Positions 15,925 through 23,606 of a DNA stretch of 64,000 bases are shown in pieces. The translations under genes and the position numbers were made by a program. Source of the DNA: Treponema sp. (lineage in GTDB: Bacteria > Spirochaetota > Spirochaetia > Treponematales > Treponemataceae); NCBI GenBank assembly GCA_014803985.1, contig JAAVAO010000015.1:2855-66854 (forward strand), read 5' to 3'. How positions within the stretch are numbered: the first letter of the stretch is position 1; each line of letters opens with the position of its first letter. Below the pieces are notes generated by a model. It did no database searches, was not told the origin of the DNA, and worked only from the letters and a program-made list of their open reading frames with translations.

Positions 15925-18503
15925 AATTGATTAATAGCAACACAATGCGAAAATATTTTGAAGGATTTGATTACTTGAAATTGAAATATTCTCCATTACT
16001 TAAAAATCTTAATACACATATTAAAACGTTGCTTTCAAAGTGTTCAAAAATGCTACAATACGGCGAATTGGATGTTGAAGCATTATTTTATAAAGAATTT
16101 TTGAATTTTGAAAGGGCAAGGCATCATTGTCTTTATAACGATATTAACTATGCTGATATTAAAAAACGGATAAAATTAATATACAATAGCGAAAAAGATG
16201 CCGATAATTTTATTTTTTTCTATGATTTTGCTTTGGATCAACTTATTGATCGTTTTCTAAATATAGAATCACTTGATAAACTTTTCAGTCATCACTATTT
16301 TGAATTCGAATGGCAACAACATATGGATTTAGATTTTAATAAAAATGATTTAAGTTTTTACAGAGATCATTTTATACATCAAATCAGAAACTGTTATATG
16401 CTGTTGACTTTACTGGAGGATGACGACACTATAGTAAAAGGAAATTTATTAGATAAAATAATAAGTATTTTGAAAACAAGGAATACAGAATTATCTAAAT
16501 ATGCTTGTGTCCAGATAGAACAATATAATGAACATATTCAAAGCGTGGTTAACGCGATTTTATTAAAACTTAATAAATCAATTCTATCAAATAATATAAT
16601 TGTTGTACCCAAAGAGTTAGCTAGTGAAAATAATGATGTAGTGACTAAAAAAATAATTGATGAAATTAAAATTAATGATTTGATAATTGAAGAGATAACT
16701 GATAAAATTAATAAAAATGCAGAAAATTATGCGTGGCAATATTTTGTACGCGGAAGTTTGATAATTGCCGCATTATTTCATGATATAGGGTATCCTATCA
16801 AGTTTATGCATAATCGGGCAAAACAATTAAATGATTATGTTTCGATAATTTTGCCGTCCGATAGTATCGGATTTGACAAATTAAATAATTTATTGGAAAC
16901 ATCTCTTTTGTTTACCGTCTATGATAAGGAAGAGTTAGCTTCGCGTTATAAAGAATGTGATCATGGGGCATTGTCAGCATATATCCTTTTGTTGCAATTT
17001 TATGAAACGGGAGCAGTACACAGCCTTAATTCAATTAAAAGAGCTATGATTGAATTTGCCGCGCTCATTATTTATGATCATACTTTAAAATATAAAATTT
17101 CAAATGACAAATCTCCGCTCAGGGGTAAACCATCATTTATCGAAAATCCGCTGTCATATATGTTAAGGATAATAGACGATGTTCAAGAATGGGATCGTAT
17201 TTATTTTGAAATCAGGAGTAACAGCGATTTAAGGTATTGTGAACGATGTAAAATGCCGATAAGCAAAATTTGGAATACAGATATTGAAGAATGTTTTAAA
17301 GAAATCGAGGCTGATAAATTTAGACTTTTAAATACAAACAAGCATGGAAATTTAAATTACTTGCCTGATGCTTTTATGAAGCGAATATATGCTTGCGGTT
17401 GTTCTGCAGAATATAAGGGCAGTATGAAACAAGGTTATTATGCGGTAAGAGAGAATATCAAAGTAGCGATAGAAAAAAGATTGCAATCTTATCATTTTTC
17501 TACAGGAATTTTTGAAAATGGGTCGCTCTTTGCATATCAAAAAATTAATTATACAATCACGGCAAAGCAGATATATTTTATAAAAGAAGAAAACAAAAAT
17601 AAATGTAAGATATATATTGATTATGATGCGTTTATGCAATTATATTTGTTAACAATAAATTGCAAAGCGTTAAAATATAGGATAGGCGAGCTTTCAAAGA
17701 TAAACGACCAATGTAAACTACAGAGTGAGGTGGAGTTTACCATCTATGCTTTCTTAAGTGATAATCCATTTATGTTAAAAATGCGCATTTTGTGTGATTT
17801 CCTTTACGAAGTCGGACATTACATTCGTAAAGATTCAAAGTATGAACGCAATTTGATATATGAAGATGCTTTTAAAAGTGATAGTAAAGATTTTGAGTTT
17901 ATACATTTTTATGACATTGCAAAACAACTTAAAGATAATAACTTTTCTTTATATGATTATACCGATGAAAGATATGAAGAAATTATAATAGACAATAAAA
18001 ATAATGAAATATATGAATATTTAAAAATTATAATTACATTTCTAATGCGAAAAGATACAAAAAATAGGATATTTGTCAACAACTTAATCAATATTTGTAA
18101 TCAATACTTATCTTTAGCACTCACCACTCCACAGAATTTAAATTCAGAAGAACTTGAAACTTACTATAATAAACTTTGCGAGTTAAAATATATCGATGAA
18201 ACGCATAAGAATGCATGTAAATTATTAATTAAAGATGCGCTTGAGCAGTTATCTTATCAAAAGAAAGATGATTTAAGCGCATACTATTTAAAACGCAAGA
18301 AAGAATCTGAAAATGATAAAATAGAATATGCATTAAGCAAAATATTAGACAAAAAGTATTATGACCCAAGAATTTTAAGAACAGTAGAATTAAATAAAGA
18401 AAAATGGGAATTTTTCGATTTTTATTCTGACCTTTATTTGTTTAAAGAAATGTATCGTTTTTCAATTGATAATTATGAACGCCGTACAAAAAATAAAGGT
18501 TAA
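15921..18503 (+). CDS. 860-aa HD-domain protein, third gene of accessory operon
   Basis: Cytosolic protein with an HD-type metal-dependent phosphohydrolase core. R-D-H-F-I-H-Q-I-R-N (His near 149 and 154) is the first helix, A-L-F-H-D-I-G-Y-P (about 284-292) carries the HD pair, and C-D-H-G-A-L-S-A-Y (about 346) and I-I-Y-D-H-T-L-K (about 383) supply further metal-ligand candidates. About 130 residues separate the first His helix from the HD pair, a larger gap than in compact HD enzymes. Cys pairs (C-E-R-C, then C-G-C, between about 430 and 500) may bind zinc. The last 350 residues are helical and unassigned. HD enzymes cut phosphoester bonds in nucleotides or second messengers; the substrate here is unknown. 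Overlaps the ATPase gene by four bases. Confidence 0.72.
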   Translation: MKLINSNTMRKYFEGFDYLKLKYSPLLKNLNTHIKTLLSKCSKMLQYGELDVEALFYKEFLNFERARHHCLYNDINYADIKKRIKLIYNSEKDADNFIFFYDFALDQLIDRFLNIESLDKLFSHHYFEFEWQQHMDLDFNKNDLSFYRDHFIHQIRNCYMLLTLLEDDDTIVKGNLLDKIISILKTRNTELSKYACVQIEQYNEHIQSVVNAILLKLNKSILSNNIIVVPKELASENNDVVTKKIIDEIKINDLIIEEITDKINKNAENYAWQYFVRGSLIIAALFHDIGYPIKFMHNRAKQLNDYVSIILPSDSIGFDKLNNLLETSLLFTVYDKEELASRYKECDHGALSAYILLLQFYETGAVHSLNSIKRAMIEFAALIIYDHTLKYKISNDKSPLRGKPSFIENPLSYMLRIIDDVQEWDRIYFEIRSNSDLRYCERCKMPISKIWNTDIEECFKEIEADKFRLLNTNKHGNLNYLPDAFMKRIYACGCSAEYKGSMKQGYYAVRENIKVAIEKRLQSYHFSTGIFENGSLFAYQKINYTITAKQIYFIKEENKNKCKIYIDYDAFMQLYLLTINCKALKYRIGELSKINDQCKLQSEVEFTIYAFLSDNPFMLKMRILCDFLYEVGHYIRKDSKYERNLIYEDAFKSDSKDFEFIHFYDIAKQLKDNNFSLYDYTDERYEEIIIDNKNNEIYEYLKIIITFLMRKDTKNRIFVNNLINICNQYLSLALTTPQNLNSEELETYYNKLCELKYIDETHKNACKLLIKDALEQLSYQKKDDLSAYYLKRKKESENDKIEYALSKILDKKYYDPRILRTVELNKEKWEFFDFYSDLYLFKEMYRFSIDNYERRTKNKG

Positions 18504-18998
18504 AATAATTTTTGACAATGTTTTGTATAAAACTGGTGGATAAATGTTTGTTTCTACGAATATAATAAATTTTCATTGCCGCAAATAGGGAAGTTTTGCT
18601 TGTAAAACTTAACATCGATTTTGTAGGAATTGCGTAAAAACTCGTCTGTTGTACTTCGGTTTCGCACTTTGCTGGTGGGTTTGGTATCGCAGCGGACTTA
18701 TCCCAGGACAGCCTTTCAGTAGTGTATGTACCTTTCTAGACAATTGACAAATTCGCCCGCCGTTTGAAACAAACGGTTCTTTCGCATTCAGGAGTAATTT
18801 TCCAGTTGCCGCTTGCATGGATTACTGTAATGACCAATGGAAGAAAGGGGATTATCAATTGTGGGCGTTTCGGTTCTGTTGAATTTATCCACACTGAAAA
18901 CAGGAAAATATTGCAATGGATTTGCATTTCGACACACAGAGCGGAATATTGTGGGCATCCAATGCGCTTGCTCACCCCTCATCCTCACGCATGTTCCC
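18504..18998. other. intergenic region between accessory operon and Feo genes
   Basis: About 495 bases without a convincing gene on either strand. It holds small palindromes: AAGTTTT with AAAACTT near 18591-18610, and CCGTTTG/CAAACGG near 18760. GTCTGTTGTACTTCGG near 18643 resembles GTCTGTTGTGCTGCC near 56712, inside another repeat. No terminator of the upstream operon is obvious. Confidence 0.4.
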
Positions 18999-19157
18999 TT
19001 ATTTTTTACTGGAACACTGCGGGCATTTTGAACACGATGAGCAGCCGATGCAGGTGGGGGTGCCGGATTTGCGAGCGGTTTGTCGTTTTTTAATGAGATA
19101 TGTTAAAGCGAGTGCGACTAAAATTGTGATAATTGCTATTGCTAATAGTGTTGCCAT
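18999..19157 (-). CDS. FeoB-associated Cys-rich membrane protein
   Basis: A 52-residue protein. One N-terminal membrane helix (MATLLAIAIITILVALALTY) is followed by basic residues and a Cys-rich tail (C-I-G-C-S-S-C-S-K-C-P-Q-C). This layout is that of the small FeoB-associated proteins found after feoB in many anaerobes and thought to assist Fe(II) transport. A GGGAGG site lies just before the ATG at 19157. It lies downstream of feoB on the same strand, though separated by about 560 bases of palindromic sequence, so it may be transcribed by read-through or separately. Confidence 0.85.
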   Translation of the reverse strand: MATLLAIAIITILVALALTYLIKKRQTARKSGTPTCIGCSSCSKCPQCSSKK

Positions 19158-19167
19158 TTTTCCTCCC

Positions 19168-19460
19168 ATAAAAAGTCAAGAAGAAAGTTGCAACTTTTTT
19201 CTTGACTTTTTATGCCACTTCGTAATGAAATGAGAAGTGGCATTTGATATGTAAGTTTCCAACGGAAACTTGTCATGATAAAAGTGCCGCGCCATTTGTG
19301 CGGTGCTTTTATCATACCTCCTTTTTTCAGCAGCGAGAGAATCTTTAGATTCTCTCGCTGCTGAAAATGCAGTTTCGCAACGAAGTGAGAAACTGCAATA
19401 AATAACGGGTTTTCATAGAAAACGTGAAGTTAAATCCGCACAAGATTTTTGTGCGGATTT
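19168..19460. repeat. chain of consecutive hairpins between feoB and its small partner
   Basis: At least seven palindromes follow one another: 19168-19213 (22-bp stem, one wobble), 19212-19243 (10 bp), 19253-19271 (8 bp), 19275-19315 (10 bp extended by wobbles), 19324-19367 (21-bp perfect stem, 2-base spacer), 19368-19397 (9 bp) and 19432-19460 (12 bp), with a minor one at 19409-19423. The stem sequences are unrelated. The first could terminate feoB transcription on the minus strand. The rest have no standard role that I know. Confidence 0.85.
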
Positions 19461-19714
19461 TAAACGTCCTCCTAATGACTGACAGCAAGAACGCGGGGCG
19501 TTGCGGGGTGTCCCCGCAGAAGTGGCGAATGCCCAAATCTCTTGTTCTCAGGGTGCTGGACTTGCATTCGCCTCCAGTTTTGTACGCTACGCTACCAAAA
19601 CTGGCTAACGTATTGTATTGGGAGCGAGGGGGAGACTTTCCCCCTCCTTGTTTATGCTTGTGACGGCACAAAACAGTGTCTTGCAAGTTCGCTCCTAACG
19701 CCTCGTTATACCAT
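19461..19714. repeat. palindromic intergenic sequence downstream of feoB
   Basis: No gene. Contains GCGGGG/CCCCGC near 19504-19519 and a CCAGTTTTG/CAAAACTGG hairpin at 19574-19604. The 13-base loop of that hairpin, read on the minus strand, is GTAGCGTAGCGTA. GGAGCGA and TCGCTCC also pair across about 19620-19695. The loop is nearly the same as the loop in the tandem array at 51918-52398. Confidence 0.7.
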
Positions 19715-22537
19715 CTACTTGCTGCTTACGCTTTCCATTTTTTTGTAAGGGTTTGGTCTAAACAGCATATATAACATGCCGGCTGCACATACTATTGCAA
19801 ACACTGTGCTTGCTCTGAATTGACCGTGTGCAAACAGCATTCCAAGTTGATAGACGATGAAAGTTACAATCCATGCAAATATGTTTTGAAATAGAATTGC
19901 AAACCAAAACCATTTTCGGCTTTTTAACTCGTTGTTCATTGCTGCGATGGCGGCGAGACAGGGGGAGTCAAGCAAATTGAAAAGCAGGAATGCAAACGCA
20001 GCAAGGGCAGTGGGGAACCATGACGTTATATTAGAGGCGACAACAGCATCTTCTTCGGAATAGTCGTCTGAAACGTTTGCAAGGACGCCCATTGTTGAAA
20101 CGATTGCTTCTTTTGCACTGAATCCGGAAATTGTGGCGGCAGCAGTTTGCCATCCTCCGTTTTCTCCTCCAAATCCAAGTGGAATAAAGATATGTCGAAG
20201 TCCATTTCCAAAAAGTGCTAAAAGTGATTCGTTTGCATCAACAAGACCAAATCCACCTTCAACGGCCTCTTCAATAATTGTGCCATCTTCTGCAATTTCA
20301 GCGTCTTTTGGCGAGGCAAATCCATAGCTGGACAAAAACCAAAGCACAAGGCATGCAAGGAAAAGAATTGTTCCTGCCTTTATGATAAAACCGCGCAGTC
20401 TTTCCCACGTGTGAAGTAAAACCGTTTTTAATTGCGGAATATGATATTGCGGCAATTCCATTACAAACGGCGCGGCTTTTCCGTGGAACGGCTTTGTCTT
20501 TTTTAACATAATTGCGGCAATAATAACAGACGCGATTCCGATTGCATACATTATCAAAGTGAGTGATCCGCCATCCCAGTGTGTGAGTTTTGAACCTATA
20601 ACACCTGCCATCAATGCGATTACAGGAAGTTTTGCACCGCATGGAATCCAAGTGGCGGTCATGATCGTAAGCCTTCTGTCGTTTTCATTTTCAATTGTGC
20701 GGCTTGCCATAATGCCTGGCACTCCACAGCCGGATGAAACGAGCATTGGAATAAATGATTTTCCTGAAAGACCAAAGCGACGGAAGATTCTATCCATAAC
20801 AAATGCAATTCTAACCATATAGCCACAGTCTTCAACGATTGAAAGCAGCAGGAACAAAATAGCCATTTGTGGAGTAAACCCTAATACTGCTCCAATTCCG
20901 CCGATTATACCATTTACAATGCAGTCAATTACAACTTCATTTACACCTGCACTTTCAAGTCCGCTTTCTACTGCGGATGAAATGCCTGGAATCCATAAGC
21001 CATGATCGGAAGGAGAGGGGGCATCTAAAAGTGCGCATTCAACAATGTCATTGTATGTGATTTTCGTAGTGAAAAATCCATCGAATATAAGAGCGGATTC
21101 AACGAAGGCTGAGAGGGCGGAAACGGCATCCGTGTCATTTTCTGAAAGCAAGGCTGCAAAATCATCGTCACTTGAAATATAATCGATAAGCACATCTGCA
21201 TTCATAATTCCAGCCTCTTTTGCTTGCGACAAAAATTCCTCTGCTACAAAGTGCGCTGTTTTATATGTGTCGAGTGCAGTTTCATAACCGGCAAAATCAT
21301 TTTCATAGTCAGACGGATTTGGCGCGGCAACTTTTATAGCGGCTTCAAAATCATCAAGAAGAATGTGCATGTCAAAATTCTGTATGTCTTCAGGGGCGTT
21401 GTATAATGCGTTACGTATTTCGTCTTTGTCTGCCTCTTCGTCAAACACAATTTCCCTGATTTCTGATACATCAAAGCCATTTTTTTCAGCGGCAGAAAGA
21501 TAGGCACTTATTTTTTGTCGTGTGTACTCGTAGTTTTCAACATCCTCATTATATGCTGCGCTTCCTATTCCGAACAAATGCCAACCATCGCCAAAAAGTC
21601 CATCGTTTGCCCAGTCGGTGAGAACAGTTCCCAATGAAGAAACTGATATATAATACACAATCCACATAACGCAGAGAAAAATCGGAATTCCAAGCCATCT
21701 GTTAGTAACAATTCTGTCTATTTTATCAGACAATGTCATATTGTTTCTAGATTTCTTAACACATCTATTAACAATTTTTTGTATATACTCATAACGCTCA
21801 TTCGTAATAATTGACTCTGTGTCATCATCCTTTGCTTTTTCAAGATTTGCAGAAATTGCTTCAGCCTTTGCTCTGTCGGATTCAGAAAGCGAGAGTTGTT
21901 CAAGAACAACGGAATCTCTTTCTATGAGTTTTATTGCATACCATCGTTTTAACTCTGGAGAAATGAATTGGGGAAGAAGTGCTTCCATGTCGGAGATTGA
22001 TTTTTCCACATCGCTTGAAAAAATTTTTTTCGGAATAAACGCCTGTCCGGTTTTTGCAGATTTTAAAGCCTCGTCTGCAGCCTTTTTAACGTTTGTACCT
22101 TTCAAAGCGGAGGTTTCTATGATCACACAACCCAATTCGTCCTGCAATTTTTCGATATTCACCGTGTCGCCTGTTTTTTTCAAAACGTCCATCATATTAA
22201 GGGCGATTACTGTTGGTCGTCCAAGTTCTAGAAGTTGTGTTGTAAGATAGAGGTTTCTTTCTATATTGGTAGCGTCAACAATATTGAGAATTGCATCGGG
22301 TTTGTCTGTTATCAAGTAGTCTCGGGATATAACCTCTTCAGAAGTGTAGGGGGAAAGGGAGTAAATGCCAGGCAAGTCTGTCACAATAACATCATCTGCC
22401 CCCTTTAGTTTTCCCTCTTTTTTTTCAACAGTAACTCCAGGCCAGTTTCCAACATACTGGTTTGATCCGGTAAGACTGTTAAACAGTGTTGTTTTTCCGC
22501 AGTTTGGATTTCCTGCAAGTGCTATTCTTGTCGCCAT
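19715..22537 (-). CDS. feoB: ferrous iron transporter FeoB with a large periplasmic insertion
   Basis: A 940-residue inner-membrane Fe(II) transporter. The N-terminal G domain shows G-N-P-N-C-G-K-T (9-16), G-V-T-V-E, D-L-P-G, N-M-M-D and S-A-L-K-G. The membrane core has two Gate regions with C-G-V-P-G and C-G-A-K-L-P-V. After the first membrane helix (about residue 300) there is an acidic, Ala-rich insertion of roughly 200 residues (about 325-530) before the usual G-I-I-G-G-I-G-A-V-L-G-F segment; most FeoB proteins lack it. The start is ATG 22537, one base after the feoA stop. A longer frame reaching 22588 lies inside feoA. Expected regulation is by iron through the palindromic promoter at 23384-23458. 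Confidence 0.95.
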   Translation of the reverse strand: MATRIALAGNPNCGKTTLFNSLTGSNQYVGNWPGVTVEKKEGKLKGADDVIVTDLPGIYSLSPYTSEEVISRDYLITDKPDAILNIVDATNIERNLYLTTQLLELGRPTVIALNMMDVLKKTGDTVNIEKLQDELGCVIIETSALKGTNVKKAADEALKSAKTGQAFIPKKIFSSDVEKSISDMEALLPQFISPELKRWYAIKLIERDSVVLEQLSLSESDRAKAEAISANLEKAKDDDTESIITNERYEYIQKIVNRCVKKSRNNMTLSDKIDRIVTNRWLGIPIFLCVMWIVYYISVSSLGTVLTDWANDGLFGDGWHLFGIGSAAYNEDVENYEYTRQKISAYLSAAEKNGFDVSEIREIVFDEEADKDEIRNALYNAPEDIQNFDMHILLDDFEAAIKVAAPNPSDYENDFAGYETALDTYKTAHFVAEEFLSQAKEAGIMNADVLIDYISSDDDFAALLSENDTDAVSALSAFVESALIFDGFFTTKITYNDIVECALLDAPSPSDHGLWIPGISSAVESGLESAGVNEVVIDCIVNGIIGGIGAVLGFTPQMAILFLLLSIVEDCGYMVRIAFVMDRIFRRFGLSGKSFIPMLVSSGCGVPGIMASRTIENENDRRLTIMTATWIPCGAKLPVIALMAGVIGSKLTHWDGGSLTLIMYAIGIASVIIAAIMLKKTKPFHGKAAPFVMELPQYHIPQLKTVLLHTWERLRGFIIKAGTILFLACLVLWFLSSYGFASPKDAEIAEDGTIIEEAVEGGFGLVDANESLLALFGNGLRHIFIPLGFGGENGGWQTAAATISGFSAKEAIVSTMGVLANVSDDYSEEDAVVASNITSWFPTALAAFAFLLFNLLDSPCLAAIAAMNNELKSRKWFWFAILFQNIFAWIVTFIVYQLGMLFAHGQFRASTVFAIVCAAGMLYMLFRPNPYKKMESVSSK

Positions 22538-22538
22538 T

Positions 22539-22760
22539 TTATTCCACCTCCACGCATTCAGCATCATCTTTTCGAATTGAAAGTTCATACCCGCGTACAG
22601 TCAATTCAACGGGATCTCCTAGTGGAGCAACTTTTCTAACATACACTTTGCACCCTTTTGTCAATCCCATGTCCATAAGGCGACGTTTTAATGCCCCCTC
22701 ACCGTTAAGACGCGTGATTGTCAGTGTTTCGCCAACCACTGCTTCCTTTAATGTTTTCAT
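22539..22760 (-). CDS. feoA: FeoA-like SH3-domain protein
   Basis: A 73-residue SH3-like protein (K-T-L-K-E-A-V-V-G-E, R-R-L-M-D-M-G-L-T-K-G, G-D-P-V-E-L-T-V-R-G-Y-E-L-S-I-R). These are the standard FeoA core features: binding hydrophobic partners and modulating FeoB. It directly precedes feoB, one base apart, and is preceded by a GGAGG site. A second FeoA-type gene lies 400 bases upstream on the same strand. Confidence 0.92.
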   Translation of the reverse strand: MKTLKEAVVGETLTITRLNGEGALKRRLMDMGLTKGCKVYVRKVAPLGDPVELTVRGYELSIRKDDAECVEVE

Positions 22761-23158
22761 ATATCCTCCTAATTACACTTTTTTTAGGCTTTGCCTGCTT
22801 GCAAGCAAGTAAAAATTCGTGAAAACAATTCACTGGCGAGTTTTGCAACGCAAAACTCGGTAAGCAGGGCTTGCCCTGCGACCTTTTCGGGGTTCCGGCT
22901 TTCGCCTACAGCCGCTTCCCTCACTCGTACACTCGTTCAGTCCAGTGGCAGCCTACGGCTCCCCTACAATCCTTGCCGCAATAAAACGTGATGTTTGATT
23001 TACCATACAGCGTTATTTTATATCGCAAGGACAAAACATCTCTCGGCAATCTACAGACGCATTGTCGTAAGTGCTTGCAAATAAATGCATTCGTAATGAG
23101 AAAATAAACTGCACTTAAAAAATAACTCTTTCGCCGCTTGAAATGAGAGCCTGAGTTG
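22761..23158. repeat. intergenic palindromic region between the two feoA genes
   Basis: About 400 bases with no convincing gene. It carries a 10-bp perfect hairpin at 22837-22859 (CGAGTTTTGC, loop AAC, GCAAAACTCG) and a 7-bp hairpin at 22864-22879 (GCAGGGC, TT, GCCCTGC). Weaker palindromes follow to about 22960. The TTTTGC-AAC-GCAAAA core resembles TTTTGC-AAT-GCAAAA in the array at 51918-52398. The distance between the feoA genes could be due to insertion of this sequence. Confidence 0.65.
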
Positions 23159-23368
23159 TTAGACCATAATTTTGTTTGCCATTGAGCGGTCAAGAGCGAT
23201 TCGTGAGTCTTTTACTTGCACGATGAGGTTTCCGTCAAGTGATGAAACAACTCGAACATTCGTTCCTGTGTTAAATCCCAGTGAATTTAAATGCTGTCGG
23301 ACAGAAGATCCCCCCCCGATTTTTTTTATCGTACAGGTTGAATTATTTGAACATAAAGACAATGGCAT
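23159..23368 (-). CDS. second FeoA-like protein, first gene of the feo operon
   Basis: A 69-residue FeoA-type SH3 protein (T-C-T-I-K-K-I-G-G-G-S-S-V-R-Q-H-L-N-S-L-G-F-N-T-G, G-N-L-I-V-Q-V-K-D-S-R-I-A-L-D). The ATG at 23368 is preferred over GTG 23374 because GGAG lies five bases before it. The promoter with palindromic operators lies immediately upstream, so this is the first gene of the iron operon. Its G-G-G-S codons form a run of eight G (C on the plus strand, 23310-23317), a possible slippage site. Two FeoA paralogues with one FeoB are common in anaerobes. Confidence 0.88.
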   Translation of the reverse strand: MPLSLCSNNSTCTIKKIGGGSSVRQHLNSLGFNTGTNVRVVSSLDGNLIVQVKDSRIALDRSMANKIMV

Positions 23369-23383
23369 ATACACTCCTATAAA

Positions 23384-23458
23384 TTAGCAGACGCTAACTA
23401 TAGTTAGTATAGTCTAACTGCACTTTTTTGTCAATAGAATTTGTTAGCAATGGCTAAC
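23384..23458 (-). promoter_or_regulatory. feo promoter with three TTAG/CTAA palindromic operators
   Basis: Reading the minus strand, TTGACA (23434-23429) and TATACT (23411-23406) are 17 bases apart. Three palindromes overlap or flank it: TTAGCAGACGCTAA at 23384-23397, AGTTAG-N6-CTAACT at 23402-23419 (covering the -10 box) and GTTAGC-AATG-GCTAAC at 23443-23458 (upstream of the -35 box). Such TTAG/CTAA dyads are the usual target pattern of DtxR/MntR/TroR-family metal repressors, so Fe(II)-dependent repression is expected. The regulator itself is not in this window. Confidence 0.75.
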
Positions 23459-23606
23459 TTTTTTTTTATTGTGAAAGTGGTTGGCATCGCAGGGGAGGGC
23501 GGAAAATGAATTATTTTATTCTTCAACTTCCGCCTAGTCATTGTGAGGTTGTTCTCTTTGAGAGCAGATAACGAGATGAAAAATGGGGAGAGACGTGATA
23601 TAGTGT

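Noticed and set aside
19461..19714. attC/integron-like cassette sites
   Set aside because: The hairpins lack the conserved attC core sites, and no integrase gene is in the window.
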